In this document: in pieces, positions 8,118 through 17,843 of the stretch
How positions within the stretch are numbered: the first letter of the stretch is position 1
Layout: each line of letters opens with the position of its first letter
Assembly (NCBI RefSeq): GCF_900104385.1
Contig: NZ_FNJA01000003.1
Span: 372,001-436,000, forward strand
DNA: 64,000 nucleotides
Reading direction: 5' to 3'
Origin: Rhodoferax sp. OV413
GTDB lineage: Bacteria; Pseudomonadota; Gammaproteobacteria; Burkholderiales; Burkholderiaceae_C
Translations under genes and position numbers: made by a program
Notes under the pieces: generated by a model
Databases searched by the model: none
Told to the model about the DNA's origin: nothing
The model's input: the letters and a program-made list of their open reading frames with translations, nothing else

Positions 8118-8492
8118 ATGTCACCCCGCTATCTTCTCGCCTCTTGCGTAGTCCTGCTGTTGTCGGGCTGCGAAATCCCGGGGGTTTATCCCGACCCCAA
8201 GATAGCTGCGCGCGAAGCCGATGCCAAAGCCACGGGTGGCGCCTGCCGCCACGCCTTGCGCGGCATCGAAGACTGCTACACCTTGAACCCCAAAGCCTCC
8301 AAGGCCCTGGTGTTTGCCGGCTGGAAGGAAATGGACACCTATATGCGGGAAAACAAGATCGAAGGCGTGGCCTCGGTCGTCAAGATCCCGGTGGACGGCT
8401 CTGCGCCCGTAGAAGAAGCCGTGGCCAGCAGCAAAGAAAAAGCCGCCCCGGAAGCCAAAGAGCCCCGCAGCGGCAAGGCCAAAGCCTCTTAG
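8118..8492 (+). CDS. Small predicted lipoprotein of unknown function
   Basis: A 124-residue protein starting MSPRYLLASCVVLLLSGCEI, a clear lipoprotein signal with lipobox LSGC. The mature part has two further cysteines (GACRHALRGIEDCY) that could form a disulfide, a short core GWKEMDTYMRENKIEGVASV, and an Ala/Lys/Glu-rich tail. An upstream ATG at 8091 would put extra residues before the signal, so 8118 is preferred although neither has a strong ribosome site. No family is recognised. It ends 2 bp from the convergent rlmD. Confidence 0.6.
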   Translation: MSPRYLLASCVVLLLSGCEIPGVYPDPKIAAREADAKATGGACRHALRGIEDCYTLNPKASKALVFAGWKEMDTYMRENKIEGVASVVKIPVDGSAPVEEAVASSKEKAAPEAKEPRSGKAKAS

Positions 8493-8494
8493 TT

Positions 8495-9907
8495 TTAGGC
8501 TTCGAGTTCGAACACCGCCATGCTTTCCACATGCGCGGTATGCGGAAACATATTCACCATCCCCGCCGATAGCAAGCGATACCCCGCTTGGTGCACCAGC
8601 ACGTCGGCATCGCGCGCCAGGGTGGCCGGGTTGCAGCTCACATAGACAATCCGCCGCGGCGGCGTCCAGCCTCCGCGCAGCGCAGAGTCCTGGTGCAAGG
8701 CCGCCAGGGCCTGAACCAGCGCAAAAGCCCCTTCACGTGGTGGATCGACCAGCCATTTATCGGCACTGCCGTCGGCGGTCAGGACTTCGGGCGTCATCTC
8801 GAACAGATTGCGCGCTACAAACTTCGTAGCTGCTAGCGCATGTCCTTCCTGCGTGGAAGCCTTATTCACCTTGTAGTTCTCACGCGAACGCGCGACCAAG
8901 GCCTCGCTGCCTTCGATGCCCAGCACTTCGCCCGCCTGGGTGGCCAGCGGCAGGGTGAAGTTACCCAGGCCGCAGAACCAGTCGATCACGCGTTCGGTTT
9001 TCTGCGCATCCAGCAGGCGCAGCGCGCGCCCGACCAGCACGCGGTTGATCTGCGGATTCACCTGGGTGAAATCAGTAGGCTTGAACGGCATGTTGATGCC
9101 GAACTCCGGCAACGCATAGGCCAGTTGGGTGCCACCCTCGTCCAGCAGATGGATGCTGTCCGGCCCCTTGGGCTGCAGCCACCATTGCACGCCGTTCGCG
9201 TTGCCAAAAGCCCGCAGCTGAGCCAGGTCGCCAGCGCTCAAGGGCTCCATATGGCGCAACACCATCGCCGTCACCTCGTCGCCACAAGCCAGTTCGATCT
9301 GCGGCAGGGTTTCGCGCGCATCCATGCCCGCAATCAACGCCCGCAGCGGCAGCAGCAAGGCGCTGACGTGCGGCGGCAGTACCGGGCAGACCTTCATATC
9401 GGCCACGTAGCCGCTCTTACGCTCGTGGAAGCCGACCAGCACCTCGCCCTTTTTGCGCACATAGCGCACCGACAACCGGGCCCGGTAGCGGTAAGCCCAG
9501 GCCGGGCCTTCGATGGGTCGTAACATGGTTTGCGGCTTGACCTTGCCCAGATGCCAGAGGTTGTCCTCCAGCACCCGCTGCTTGATGGCGACCTGCGCGC
9601 CGACATGCAGATGCTGCATCTTGCAGCCACCACAAGCGCCTTCGTGCAAGCCGAAATGCGGGCAGCCGGGCCGCACACGCTGCGAGGATTCACGGTGGAT
9701 GGCCCCGACCGTGGCCTGCTCGAAGCTGGCCTTTTTGCGATTGATGTTCGCCGTCACCACCTCGAACGGCAGCGCGCCCTTGATGAATACGACTTTACCG
9801 TCAGGCTTGTGGGCCACGCCCTGGGCTTCGATGTCGAGCGACTCGACCAGCAGGCTGTCAGCGGGGTAATGCGGGAGAGGGGGATGGGGTTCCGTCAAAT
9901 CGGTCAT
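8495..9907 (-). CDS. rlmD: 23S rRNA (uracil-1939-C5) methyltransferase RlmD
   Basis: A 470-residue SAM-dependent methyltransferase. An N-terminal TRAM-like domain ([20 protein letters not shown]) is followed by the iron-sulfur cysteines ([19 protein letters not shown]) and, in the C-terminal half, the SAM site [23 protein letters not shown], and the catalytic [10 protein letters not shown]. It makes m5U1939 in 23S rRNA. The ATG at 9907 is chosen over an in-frame GTG at 9928. A palindromic repeat copy lies inside the gene around residues 346-363 ([12 protein letters not shown] region), between the SAM motif and the next strand, apparently lengthening a loop. Confidence 0.92.
   Translation of the reverse strand: MTDLTEPHPPLPHYPADSLLVESLDIEAQGVAHKPDGKVVFIKGALPFEVVTANINRKKASFEQATVGAIHRESSQRVRPGCPHFGLHEGACGGCKMQHLHVGAQVAIKQRVLEDNLWHLGKVKPQTMLRPIEGPAWAYRYRARLSVRYVRKKGEVLVGFHERKSGYVADMKVCPVLPPHVSALLLPLRALIAGMDARETLPQIELACGDEVTAMVLRHMEPLSAGDLAQLRAFGNANGVQWWLQPKGPDSIHLLDEGGTQLAYALPEFGINMPFKPTDFTQVNPQINRVLVGRALRLLDAQKTERVIDWFCGLGNFTLPLATQAGEVLGIEGSEALVARSRENYKVNKASTQEGHALAATKFVARNLFEMTPEVLTADGSADKWLVDPPREGAFALVQALAALHQDSALRGGWTPPRRIVYVSCNPATLARDADVLVHQAGYRLLSAGMVNMFPHTAHVESMAVFELEA
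8819..8870 (+). repeat. Palindromic repeat family I, copy within rlmD
   Basis: Reads CGTAGCTGCTAGCGCATGTC then CTTCCTGCGTGGAAGCCTTATT, close to the family pattern AATAGCTGC-NAGCGCAGGT...ACCTGCGC-TAGAGGCC. It is antisense to rlmD and keeps the frame open. Confidence 0.65.
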
Positions 9908-9950
9908 GCAAGCTTGCTCATTGGTCACAAAAGATGCCAGGCATCCAGAA

Positions 9951-10829
9951 TTAAGGGGCGCAGTCGCTGGCAGTCAACTGGAACGCCCGGGGCGCAAAAC
10001 CCAGGTCGCGCACCGCCTCGGCATGGTCGAACACCAGGTTGCGGTTCATGCGCTCGGCCATGGCCGCCGACCAGTTGCGGTAGCGCGGAAAACAGCGCAG
10101 CACCGCAACGGCCAGGCGAAACATCCACAGCGGCACCGTCAGCAAGCGCGGCCGACGACCCAGTGCGGTAAACACCCGCGCCACCATACTGCGGTACGCC
10201 AGCGTTTCGCCGCCGGAGATGTTGTAGGCGCGATTCGCCGCTTCGGGCGACTGCAAGGCGGCGACACAGGCCCCCGCCACGTCGGCAGCGTGGATAGGCT
10301 GGCGCAGCCCGTTGGCCTTGCCAAACACCGGAAAGAAACCGAACCGCCGGATGAAGCGGGCGATTTCGGTGATGTTCTTGTCTTGCTGCAAACCGTAAAT
10401 CAGCGTGGGCCGCAAAATCGTCCAGGCCACGCCACGTTGCTGTGCCCACGCCTGGATACGCTGCTCCGCATCGGCCAATCGGCGCGCCAAAGCCTGTTCC
10501 TCCAGGTCGATGGAAGTATCTTTGGTGAAACGGCTGGTGGATGACAACGCCACCAGCCGCTGCACGCCGTAAGCCTCCAGCAACGGCAACTGGTCCAGCA
10601 AAGCCCATAGCGGCGCTACGCAGATCCAGTTGGGAATAGCGGCGTGATCCAAGGGGATAGAGACGGTTTTCGGATACAGCTGGCGCCATTCCACCCCCGG
10701 CTCAACTGCGTTGTGCGGACGCCGGGAAAAGGCGGCAACCAAATGTCCGCTTTGCTCCAGCTGGGGCAGCAAGCAGGCGCCCACAAAACTGGTAGCCCCC
10801 AAAACACCTATCGCGGCAGCCTTAGTCAT
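9951..10829 (-). CDS. NAD(P)-binding SDR protein (NDUFA9/epimerase-like)
   Basis: A 292-residue atypical short-chain-dehydrogenase fold. The nucleotide-binding start is [20 protein letters not shown] with GATSFVG in place of GxxGxxG. Later segments are [23 protein letters not shown] and the family-like [14 protein letters not shown]. The active-site Tyr-x-x-x-Lys pattern of true dehydrogenases is not evident. It overlaps the upstream glycosyltransferase stop by 8 bp, suggesting coupled translation and a shared job in surface-sugar or lipid metabolism. The exact reaction is unknown. Confidence 0.75.
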   Translation of the reverse strand: MTKAAAIGVLGATSFVGACLLPQLEQSGHLVAAFSRRPHNAVEPGVEWRQLYPKTVSIPLDHAAIPNWICVAPLWALLDQLPLLEAYGVQRLVALSSTSRFTKDTSIDLEEQALARRLADAEQRIQAWAQQRGVAWTILRPTLIYGLQQDKNITEIARFIRRFGFFPVFGKANGLRQPIHAADVAGACVAALQSPEAANRAYNISGGETLAYRSMVARVFTALGRRPRLLTVPLWMFRLAVAVLRCFPRYRNWSAAMAERMNRNLVFDHAEAVRDLGFAPRAFQLTASDCAP

Positions 10830-11712
10830 GTTTACGCCCCCATGCCTTTCCCGCGCGCTTTCCGGTGTAGTACGCCGCCACCAGGGCAAACCGCACCCAG
10901 ACCCCAGCGGCCACCATGCCCATCAGCAGCCCCGGGTACTGGTGCTGGAAGAATTTTCTATAAAAGCGTACCATGCCCTTGTGCTTGTGCCATTCCACGA
11001 AGATCGGGCGACTTCGGCTGCTGACGCCCAATGCGTGCGTCACTTTGGCCGAGGGAACGAACAATATTTTCCAATTCAAGCGCCTGAAACGCATGCACCA
11101 GTCCAGATCTTCGCAATGCAGGAAATAGCCCTCATCCCACAGACCCACATCCAGCACCGCCTGGCGCTTCACCAGCATGCAGGCCCCCGAGATGGCTTCC
11201 ACCTCAATCGGCGCGTTGGGCAGGGGCTGCTTGTGCAGATGGAAATCAAAAAACAATTTGGGCCAGCGGTGGGAAAAACGGCTGAGGCCAAATGCCCGAA
11301 CAAACGAGCGCCAGGGTGTGGGCACGGCCCGCCGCCCGCCGCCCTGCTCGGATCCGTCGGCATTGATCAGCAAGCCGCCTACCATCCCCACCGAGACATC
11401 GGATTCCAGAGCCTGCAGCAAAGCAGGTACCGCAGCTGCATCCAGCCGGCAATCAGGGTTTAAGAACAGAATAAAGTCACCGTTCGTCTCAGCGAAACCC
11501 ATATTGCAGGCCACTGCAAAGCCGAGATTGGCCGTATTACGGATGATTTTGAGCCGTGGTTCATCGGCAAACAGCCCGGCGCATTGCGCCAGGCTAGAGT
11601 CCTGCGACGCGTTGTCGACCACCACGATCTCATCGACCAGCGGCAAAGCCGAAGCAATGCAGTCAACAAGAAACTGTCCGGCGTTGTAATTGACAACAAC
11701 TACAGAAATCAA
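10822..11712 (-). CDS. Glycosyltransferase family 2 (rhamnosyltransferase-like, TTG start)
   Basis: A 296-residue GT-A fold enzyme: MISVVVVNYNAGQFL at the start, EIVVVDNASQDSS for nucleotide-sugar binding, FLNPDCRLD as the metal-binding DxD-like motif, and EGYFLHCEDLDWCMRFRR with the ED acceptor-side motif. This layout matches WbbL-type rhamnosyltransferases in O-antigen or exopolysaccharide synthesis. The TTG at 11712 is chosen because AGAGGGG lies 5-6 bases upstream and the protein then begins exactly at the first beta strand; longer starts add an implausible Cys/Arg-rich leader. It is coupled to the SDR-like gene downstream. Confidence 0.85.
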   Translation of the reverse strand: MISVVVVNYNAGQFLVDCIASALPLVDEIVVVDNASQDSSLAQCAGLFADEPRLKIIRNTANLGFAVACNMGFAETNGDFILFLNPDCRLDAAAVPALLQALESDVSVGMVGGLLINADGSEQGGGRRAVPTPWRSFVRAFGLSRFSHRWPKLFFDFHLHKQPLPNAPIEVEAISGACMLVKRQAVLDVGLWDEGYFLHCEDLDWCMRFRRLNWKILFVPSAKVTHALGVSSRSRPIFVEWHKHKGMVRFYRKFFQHQYPGLLMGMVAAGVWVRFALVAAYYTGKRAGKAWGRKHD

Positions 11713-11826
11713 AATATCCCCTCTTGTTTTTCGACTGCGTCCATCAACTACGCTCAACATCATGCATGGAGGAAACACAACTGTATGGGAATCTTTCATC
11801 CCGCATGCAATTGCCAGCCTACAATG

Positions 11827-11866
11827 AAAAAAGCCTTCGCAAATCAATGATTTGCAAAGGCTTTTT
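11827..11866 (-). terminator. Strong intrinsic terminator of the tRNA operon
   Basis: A long stem (AAGCCTT..GCAAATCA pairing with TGATTTGC..AAGGCTT) has A-runs and T-runs on both sides, so it can act in both directions. It lies 4 bp beyond tRNA-Asp and shields the glycosyltransferase from tRNA transcription. Confidence 0.88.
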
Positions 11867-11870
11867 AATT

Positions 11871-11947
11871 TGGCGGAGTGGACGGGACTCGAACCCGCGA
11901 CCCCCGGCGTGACAGGCCGGTATTCTAACCAACTGAACTACCACTCC
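11871..11947 (-). tRNA. tRNA-Asp (GTC)
   Basis: On the minus strand a 77-nt cloverleaf starts GGAGTGGTAGTTCAGTTGGT, has anticodon GTC in the loop CTGTCAC, a T-arm GGGTTCGAGTCCC, and an encoded CCA. It is the last gene of an Ala-Glu-Asp operon. Confidence 0.97.
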
Positions 11948-12004
11948 TGGTAGATAGCTTTCGGCACCTAGCATTTACATGCTCGATACCCAAGCGCTAC
12001 AACT

Positions 12005-12080
12005 TGGCGACCCTACGGGGATTCGAACCCCGGTACCTACCGTGAAAGGGTAGTGTCCTAGGCCTCTAGACGATAGGGTC
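12005..12080 (-). tRNA. tRNA-Glu (TTC)
   Basis: On the minus strand a 76-nt cloverleaf starts GACCCTATCGTCTAGAGGCC, has anticodon TTC in CCTTTCAC, a T-arm GGGGTTCGAATCCCC and an encoded CCA. It sits close to the gene for its own synthetase, gltX. Confidence 0.97.
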
Positions 12081-12132
12081 AAAACCTTGGAACAACGTTA
12101 TCAAAAATAACTTCCACACTCAAAAGATTTGG

Positions 12133-12208
<76 letters not shown>

Positions 12209-12270
12209 GTAACCAGCAACTTCGTTTAGCCTTGTAAGCCTTACGTTGTTGTTAACCTTCCAAGCCTCAA

Positions 12271-12300
12271 ATTATAGCGCGCAAATTAGGGAGTTTGCAA
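12271..12300 (-). promoter_or_regulatory. Promoter of the tRNA-Ala/Glu/Asp operon
   Basis: On the minus strand TTGCAA (12300-12295) and TATAAT (12276-12271) are separated by 18 bp. The -35 lies inside the last codons of gltX, and the stop codon of gltX is in the spacer. A GC-rich discriminator-like GCGCGC sits just before the -10 instead of after it. Confidence 0.7.
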
Positions 12301-13674
12301 GCGCTGCAAAACTTTTTCGCGAAAACTTAAAAAAAGCACCGCGTCTAGGGACGGCGTCTGGGCCGTGCCCATCACCAACACCCGCACCGGCATAGCCAAT
12401 TGGGGCATCTTCAGACCTTGGGCAGCCAGCACTTCCTTAATGGCCGCAGCGATGGATGGCTTGTCCCAGGCACAGCTGGCCAGCTTCTCGCGCAGCAGCG
12501 CCAGCGCAGGCTGGATCGCAGGAGTCACGTGCTGCGCCAGTTCGTCGGCCTTGGGCGTGACATCGGCATAGAAAGTAGCAGCCCAGTCGGCTAACACGAT
12601 GGTGGTGTCGCAACGGTCCTTGAACAAACCACAGATAGCCGGCAAACGGTGATCGCTCTGGATGCCCTTAGCCTGCAGATGGGTCGCCACCAAAGCGGCC
12701 AACGCCTCGTCCGGCATGGCTTTCAGATGCTGGGCGTTGACCCAGCGCAGCTTGGCTTCATCAAACTGCGCCGCGCTCTTGCCCAGATGGTCCAGGTTGA
12801 ACCATTGCAGAAACTGCTCACGGCTGAAGATTTCGTCGTCGCCATGGCTCCAGCCCAGGCGCGCTAGGTAATTCACCATGGCATCAGGCAGATAGCCCTC
12901 AGCGGCGTACTGCGTCACCGGCTTGGCGCCGTTGCGCTTGCTCATCTTCTCGCCCTGCTCGTTCAGCACGGTCGGCAAATGGGCGTAGACCGGCGGCTCC
13001 TTGCCGAGAGCGCGGAAGATGTTGATCTGGCGCGGCGTGTTGTTCACATGGTCGTCGCCGCGGATCACGTGAGTGATCTCCATGTCCAGGTCGTCGACCA
13101 CCACACAGAAGTTATACGTCGGCGTGCCATCAGGCCGGGCGATCACCAGGTCGTCGAGCTCGTCGTTGCTGATCTCGATGCGGCCCTTAACCTTGTCATC
13201 CCAGACCACGGCGCCGCCCAGCGGGTTCTTGAAACGCAGCACGGGCTGCACGCCCGCCGGGATGGGCGGCAAGGTCTTGCCAGCTTCCGGCCGCCAGGTG
13301 CCGTCATAGCGCGGCTTTTCCTTGGCCGCCATCTGCGCGTCGCGCAAGGCGTCGAGCTCGGCTACCGACATATAGCAGGGGTAGACATGGCCAGCCGCCA
13401 CCAGGTCCGCCAGCACCGCTTTGTAACGGTCCATGCGCTGCATCTGGTAGAACGGGCCTTCGTCATAGTCCAGGCCCAGCCACTGCATGCCTTCGATGAT
13501 CACATCGACGGCCACCTGGGTGGAGCGCTCCACATCAGTGTCTTCGATCCGCAGAATGAAGTCGCCGCCGGTGGCGCGGGCAAACGCCCAGGGATATAGC
13601 GCCGAGCGGATATTGCCCAGGTGGATAAAGCCGGTGGGTGACGGCGCGAAACGGGTACGAGTCTTCTGTGTCAT
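12286..13674 (-). CDS. gltX: Glutamyl-tRNA synthetase
   Basis: A 462-residue class I synthetase that charges tRNA-Glu. It shows the HIGH-type motif in [48 protein letters not shown] and the KMSKS-type loop [12 protein letters not shown]. The C-terminal anticodon-binding part is normal in length. The ATG at 13674 gives [12 protein letters not shown]. It starts 12 bp after the purF stop, so it is read with folC-SPOR-cvpA-purF. The tRNA operon that includes tRNA-Glu begins within its 3' end. Confidence 0.97.
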   Translation of the reverse strand: MTQKTRTRFAPSPTGFIHLGNIRSALYPWAFARATGGDFILRIEDTDVERSTQVAVDVIIEGMQWLGLDYDEGPFYQMQRMDRYKAVLADLVAAGHVYPCYMSVAELDALRDAQMAAKEKPRYDGTWRPEAGKTLPPIPAGVQPVLRFKNPLGGAVVWDDKVKGRIEISNDELDDLVIARPDGTPTYNFCVVVDDLDMEITHVIRGDDHVNNTPRQINIFRALGKEPPVYAHLPTVLNEQGEKMSKRNGAKPVTQYAAEGYLPDAMVNYLARLGWSHGDDEIFSREQFLQWFNLDHLGKSAAQFDEAKLRWVNAQHLKAMPDEALAALVATHLQAKGIQSDHRLPAICGLFKDRCDTTIVLADWAATFYADVTPKADELAQHVTPAIQPALALLREKLASCAWDKPSIAAAIKEVLAAQGLKMPQLAMPVRVLVMGTAQTPSLDAVLFLSFREKVLQRLQTP

Positions 13675-13686
13675 GTCAATCAATGC

Positions 13687-15213
13687 TTAGGCGTGTTCAG
13701 TGTTGGGCAACGCCAGGCGGGAATTGTCACCGTCAGGGTCTTGTCCGCCCGGGCGGCCTTCGTTCAGGCGCTGGATGTCGTCCGAGGTGATGTCGCCGGT
13801 GACGTACACGCCGTCAAAGCAGGATGCGTCGAAGCCGCTGATGGCGGTGTCGGGCGAACCGGCCGCAGGGGATGCTGCCGCCCAGATGGCGCGCTTCATG
13901 CCCTCCACATCCTGGTAAATCAGGGCATCGCAGCCGATCAGTTCACGGATCTGCTCGACGGTACGACCATGCGCCACCAGCTCGTCCTTGGTGGGCATAT
14001 CGATGCCGTAGACGTTGGGGAAGCGCACCGGCGGCGCGGCGCTGGCCATATAGACCTTGCGGGCACCGGCATCGCGGGCCATCTGCACGATTTCCTTGGA
14101 CGTCGTGCCGCGGACGATGGAATCGTCGACCAGCAGCACATTTCGGCCCTTGAATTCACTGGCAATCGCGTTGAGCTTCTGGCGCACCGACTTCTTGCGC
14201 ACTTCATGGCCGGGCATGATGAAGGTGCGGCCGACATAGCGGTTCTTCACAAAACCTTCGCGGTACGGCAAGCCCAGCAGCTGCGCCAACTGCATGGCGC
14301 TGGGACGGCTGGATTCGGGAATCGGGATCACCACGTCGATGTCCTGCGGCGGCACGGTGGAAATCACCCGCTTGGCCAGGGTTTCGCCCAGGTTCAAGCG
14401 CGCCTGGTAGACCGAGATGCCGTCCATCACCGAATCGGGCCGGGCCAGGTAAACATACTCAAAAATACAGGGGTTCAGCGCGGGCGCATCGGCGCACTGC
14501 TGGGAATGCACATTGCCTTCCAGATCGACGAACACAGCCTCACCGGGCGCCAGGTTGCGCTCCAGCGTGTGCATCGTGCCTTCCAGGGCCACCGACTCGC
14601 TGGCCAGCATCACCGAGCCCGGAGCCCGGCCAATGCACATCGGGCGGATGCCGAACGGGTCGCGGAACGCCAGCAAACCATGGCCGGCAATAGAGGCGAT
14701 CACCGCATACGAACCCTTGACCCGGCGGTGCACATTGCGCACTGCAGCAAACACGTCCAAGGGCGACAGCGGCAGGCCGCGGGTGGACTTCTCGATCTCA
14801 TGCGCCAGCACATTGAGCAGCACTTCGGAGTCGCTCTCGGTGTTGATGTGGCGGTGGTCAGTGTTGAACAGCTCGGCCTTCAGCGCGTGGGCATTGGTCA
14901 GGTTGCCGTTGTGCACCAGCACGATACCGAAAGGCGCGTTCACATAGAAGGGCTGGGCCTCTTCTTCGCTGTAGGCATTGCCCGCCGTCGGGTAGCGCAC
15001 CTGACCCAGGCCGCAGTTGCCGGGCAGGCCACGCATATTGCGGGTGCGGAACACGTCGCGCACCATGCCTTTGGCCTTGTGCATGAAGAACTTGCGGTCC
15101 AGCTGGGTGACGATACCGGCAGCATCCTGGCCGCGGTGCTGCAGCAGCAGCAAGGCGTCATAGATCAGCTGGTTTACAGGGGCGTTGCTGACAACTCCAA
15201 CGATTCCACACAT
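13687..15213 (-). CDS. purF: Amidophosphoribosyltransferase
   Basis: A 508-residue enzyme for the first step of purine synthesis, PRPP plus glutamine to 5-phosphoribosylamine. MCGIVGVVS has the Cys2 nucleophile of the glutaminase domain; NGNLTNA and CGLGQVRYPT follow. The C-terminal phosphoribosyltransferase half has the PRPP motif VLLVDDSIVRGTTSKEIV. It is located 26 bp after cvpA in the conserved folC-dedD-cvpA-purF order. Confidence 0.97.
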   Translation of the reverse strand: MCGIVGVVSNAPVNQLIYDALLLLQHRGQDAAGIVTQLDRKFFMHKAKGMVRDVFRTRNMRGLPGNCGLGQVRYPTAGNAYSEEEAQPFYVNAPFGIVLVHNGNLTNAHALKAELFNTDHRHINTESDSEVLLNVLAHEIEKSTRGLPLSPLDVFAAVRNVHRRVKGSYAVIASIAGHGLLAFRDPFGIRPMCIGRAPGSVMLASESVALEGTMHTLERNLAPGEAVFVDLEGNVHSQQCADAPALNPCIFEYVYLARPDSVMDGISVYQARLNLGETLAKRVISTVPPQDIDVVIPIPESSRPSAMQLAQLLGLPYREGFVKNRYVGRTFIMPGHEVRKKSVRQKLNAIASEFKGRNVLLVDDSIVRGTTSKEIVQMARDAGARKVYMASAAPPVRFPNVYGIDMPTKDELVAHGRTVEQIRELIGCDALIYQDVEGMKRAIWAAASPAAGSPDTAISGFDASCFDGVYVTGDITSDDIQRLNEGRPGGQDPDGDNSRLALPNTEHA

Positions 15214-15239
15214 GGTTTTTTCCTAGCGAGTAACTTGCG

Positions 15240-15725
15240 TCACGGTAAAAATTTGGCAAAAGCCTCCGGCAACATCGGCCGGGCGGTATGCAGCACATCG
15301 GTAAGCACACCGGCGCTGCGGGATTCTTGCCACCAGATTCCCTGGTGCAGGCCCGTCAGATGGATGATGACGGCGCCAATCAATAACAGGATCAGGCCGC
15401 GCAGCAGGCCAAACACGGCCCCGAGTACGCGGTCCACTGGCCGCAGGCCCACAGCCTGCACCAGTGTTTTGACCAATTTGGCCAGCAGCCCGGCGGTAAA
15501 CGCCGCGGCAATGAAGACCAGCACAAAACCCGCGGCGAAACGCAAAGCCCCCGACGCATCGCCCATCGGCAACCGGGCGGCCACATCGGCGGCAAACCAC
15601 TGCGCCGCCACGAAGGCTGCGATCCAGCCCATCACCGACAACACCTCGAACACCAGGCCGCGCACCGCGCCCAATACCAGGGATGCGCACAGCACGGCCA
15701 ACACGATCCAGTCCAAAGCCGCCAT
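15240..15725 (-). CDS. cvpA: CvpA family membrane protein
   Basis: A 161-residue inner-membrane protein with four hydrophobic helices (about residues 5-25, 28-48, 62-85, 100-125) and the family patterns LGAVRGLVFEVLSVMGW and RVLGAVFGLLRG. E. coli CvpA is needed for colicin V production and bile resistance. It lies between the SPOR protein and purF, as in many proteobacteria. Confidence 0.9.
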   Translation of the reverse strand: MAALDWIVLAVLCASLVLGAVRGLVFEVLSVMGWIAAFVAAQWFAADVAARLPMGDASGALRFAAGFVLVFIAAAFTAGLLAKLVKTLVQAVGLRPVDRVLGAVFGLLRGLILLLIGAVIIHLTGLHQGIWWQESRSAGVLTDVLHTARPMLPEAFAKFLP

Positions 15726-15737
15726 GGCGCCGCGCTC

Positions 15738-16511
15738 TTACAAGGCCAGGATCGAGGCGGACAAATCCAGTGCCTTGATCTTGCCGGCAGCTTTGTCGGC
15801 CTCGGTCTTATTGGCAAATGGCCCCACCCGGACCCGGGTGCGCGGGCCGTCCTTGGTGTCCACCACCTGGGTATAGGTCTTCAAACCTGCATGTTCCAGC
15901 TTCTGGCGTGCCTCCCGGGCCTTGGCCGTATCGGCAAACGCCCCGACCTGCACGATGAAGCGCTCACCACCGGCATCGGCTGCGGCGGCTTTGCCTTCGA
16001 GCAAGGCCTTGGCCTTGGCGCCGTCTTCCTCAGGCTTGTGCACGGGCTTGGCTTCTGGCTTGGGCTCGGGTTTCGCCTCCGGCTTGGCCGCTGCCACTTT
16101 TTCGGCTTTCTCGATCTTTTCGACCTTCTCGACTTTTTCCACCTTGGCGGCGGGCCGGGCCGGCACCACTTCTTCCTTGGGGTCGAGGCTGGCCTCGGCG
16201 GTCAGCTTGGAGTCTTTCACTGCCGGCTCGACGGTACTGACTGGCTTTTCCACCTTGACCACGGCATCGGCGCCGCCAATGCTCAGCGGCTTGACCTTGG
16301 CTTTGTCCGGAATGTCGATTGGGATATCGACCGGAATCGGGCGCGGCTGGGTATCGAACAGCAGGGGGAAGCCGACCACGCCGACCAGTACCAGCAGCGC
16401 TGCACCGATCAGGCGGTGGCGGGCGCGGCGGCGCATGCCGTCGATGGTTTCAGCCGGGCCCACCGACGGTTCATCTTGGGAGCCTTTGGAGCGGAACTTG
16501 AAAAAAGCCAT
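15738..16511 (-). CDS. SPOR-domain cell-division-associated protein (DedD-like)
   Basis: A 257-residue single-pass membrane protein. A short cytoplasmic N-terminus has one membrane helix (about 35-52, LIGAALLVLVGVVGFPLLF), a long Lys/Glu/Pro/Ala-rich periplasmic linker with repeated KVEKVEK and PEAKPEP units, and a C-terminal SPOR domain (about 180-257) starting FIVQVGAFADTAKAREARQK. SPOR domains bind denuded peptidoglycan at the septum. The gene position matches dedD of E. coli. Confidence 0.88.
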   Translation of the reverse strand: MAFFKFRSKGSQDEPSVGPAETIDGMRRRARHRLIGAALLVLVGVVGFPLLFDTQPRPIPVDIPIDIPDKAKVKPLSIGGADAVVKVEKPVSTVEPAVKDSKLTAEASLDPKEEVVPARPAAKVEKVEKVEKIEKAEKVAAAKPEAKPEPKPEAKPVHKPEEDGAKAKALLEGKAAAADAGGERFIVQVGAFADTAKAREARQKLEHAGLKTYTQVVDTKDGPRTRVRVGPFANKTEADKAAGKIKALDLSASILAL

Positions 16512-16522
16512 GCGGTGGAGAG

Positions 16523-17812
16523 TCAGGTGCCCATGTGTTTGGCTGTCAGCCGCGGAATACCGCCCTCAAGGACGCCGCCGACCGTATAAAACGAGCCAAA
16601 GACCACGATTCTATCAGCGGGGTCTGCGGCGGCGATGGCCGCCGCCAGCGCCTGCTGGGGGTCGGCGTGCACCGTTGCCGATGCATCTTTACGGCTATTT
16701 TGGGCCTGCCACTGGGTTTGCAAGTGCTGCGCCGTGGCCGCGCGAGGGGTCGGCATGTCGGTGAAATACCAGCGGTCGATCAGCGGACCGATACGCGCCA
16801 GCATGGGCAGCAAGTCCTTGTCGGCCATGGCGCCGAACACCGCATGGGTGGTCGGGTAAAAGCCCATGGCGTCCAGGTTCGCCGCCAGCGCCGCCACGGC
16901 GTGCGGGTTGTGCGCCACGTCCAGCACCAGGGTGGGCTGGCCGGGCACGATCTGGAAGCGGCCCGGCAGCTCGACCATGGACAAGCCGGTGCGCACCGCC
17001 TGCGCCGTCACCGGCAACTGCTCGCGCAGCGCTGTCAACGCCGCCAGCACGCCGGATGCATTGACCAGCTGGTTCGCGCCACGCAGACCCGGGTAGCCGA
17101 GTCCGCTGTAGCGCCGGCCGCGGCCAGCCCAGCCCCACTGCTGCTTGTCTCCCGAGAAGTTGAAGTCTTCGCCAAAGCGCCACAGGTCGGCACCGATGGC
17201 CTTGGCATGGTCCAGCACGCTCTGCGGCGGTACCGGGTCGCTGACCACCACCGGCTTGCCGGCGCGCATGATGCCGGCCTTCTCGAAACCTATGCTTTCG
17301 CGGTCCTTGCCCAGGAACTCCATGTGGTCCAGGTCGATGCTGGTGATCACCGCGCAGCTGGTGTCGATGATGTTCACCGCGTCCAGGCGGCCGCCGAGGC
17401 CGACCTCCAGGATCGCCACGTCCAGCCCGGACTGCGCCATCAGGCTCAGGATGGCCAGGGTGCTGAACTCAAAATAGGTGAGGGAAATATCGCCTCTGGC
17501 GCTTTCCACGTTTGCGAAGTGCGCTACAAAATCAGCAGCACCCGCAATCTCGCCGCCGATGCGGCAGCGCTCTTCGAAATGCACCAGGTGCGGCGAGGTA
17601 TACACCCCGGTGCGGTAGCCCGATTGCAGCAGGATGGCCTCCAGCATGGCGCAGGTCGAGCCCTTGCCGTTGGTGCCGGCCACGGTGATCACCGGGCAGT
17701 CAAAGCGCAGGCCCATACGCTCTGCGACAGTGCGAACCCGGTCCAGGCCGAGCTCGATAGTGGTGGGGTGGAGCCGCTCGCAGTGCGCCAGCCAGTCGTT
17801 CAAGGTTTGCAT
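16523..17812 (-). CDS. folC: Bifunctional folylpolyglutamate/dihydrofolate synthase
   Basis: A 429-residue Mur-ligase-family enzyme that adds glutamates to folates. The P-loop is VITVAGTNGKGSTCAMLEAI; YTSPHLVHFEERCRI, EVGLGGRLDAVN and LVLDVAHNPHA are all in place. The ATG at 17812 gives MQTLNDWLAHCERLHP. It heads the minus-strand operon and is only 31 bp from the divergent Spx-like gene. A degenerate copy of the palindromic repeat lies at about residues 92-108 (AHFANVESARGD), a variable loop before LTYFEFST. Confidence 0.94.
   Translation of the reverse strand: MQTLNDWLAHCERLHPTTIELGLDRVRTVAERMGLRFDCPVITVAGTNGKGSTCAMLEAILLQSGYRTGVYTSPHLVHFEERCRIGGEIAGAADFVAHFANVESARGDISLTYFEFSTLAILSLMAQSGLDVAILEVGLGGRLDAVNIIDTSCAVITSIDLDHMEFLGKDRESIGFEKAGIMRAGKPVVVSDPVPPQSVLDHAKAIGADLWRFGEDFNFSGDKQQWGWAGRGRRYSGLGYPGLRGANQLVNASGVLAALTALREQLPVTAQAVRTGLSMVELPGRFQIVPGQPTLVLDVAHNPHAVAALAANLDAMGFYPTTHAVFGAMADKDLLPMLARIGPLIDRWYFTDMPTPRAATAQHLQTQWQAQNSRKDASATVHADPQQALAAAIAAADPADRIVVFGSFYTVGGVLEGGIPRLTAKHMGT
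17490..17540 (-). repeat. Palindromic repeat family I, copy within folC
   Basis: On the minus strand: TTTTGTAGCGCACTTCGCAA then ACGTGGAAAGCGCCAGAGGC, ending GATATTT. The central arms are partly decayed but the ends (TTTGTAGC and GCGCCAGAGGC) match the intergenic copies. Confidence 0.55.
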
Positions 17813-17843
17813 AGGGGGTATTGTCGCAAACGATAATCCGGCC

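Noticed and set aside
13693-15876. A 727-codon open frame opposite purF and cvpA
   Set aside because: Composition is typical of antisense frames and it overlaps two well-identified genes.
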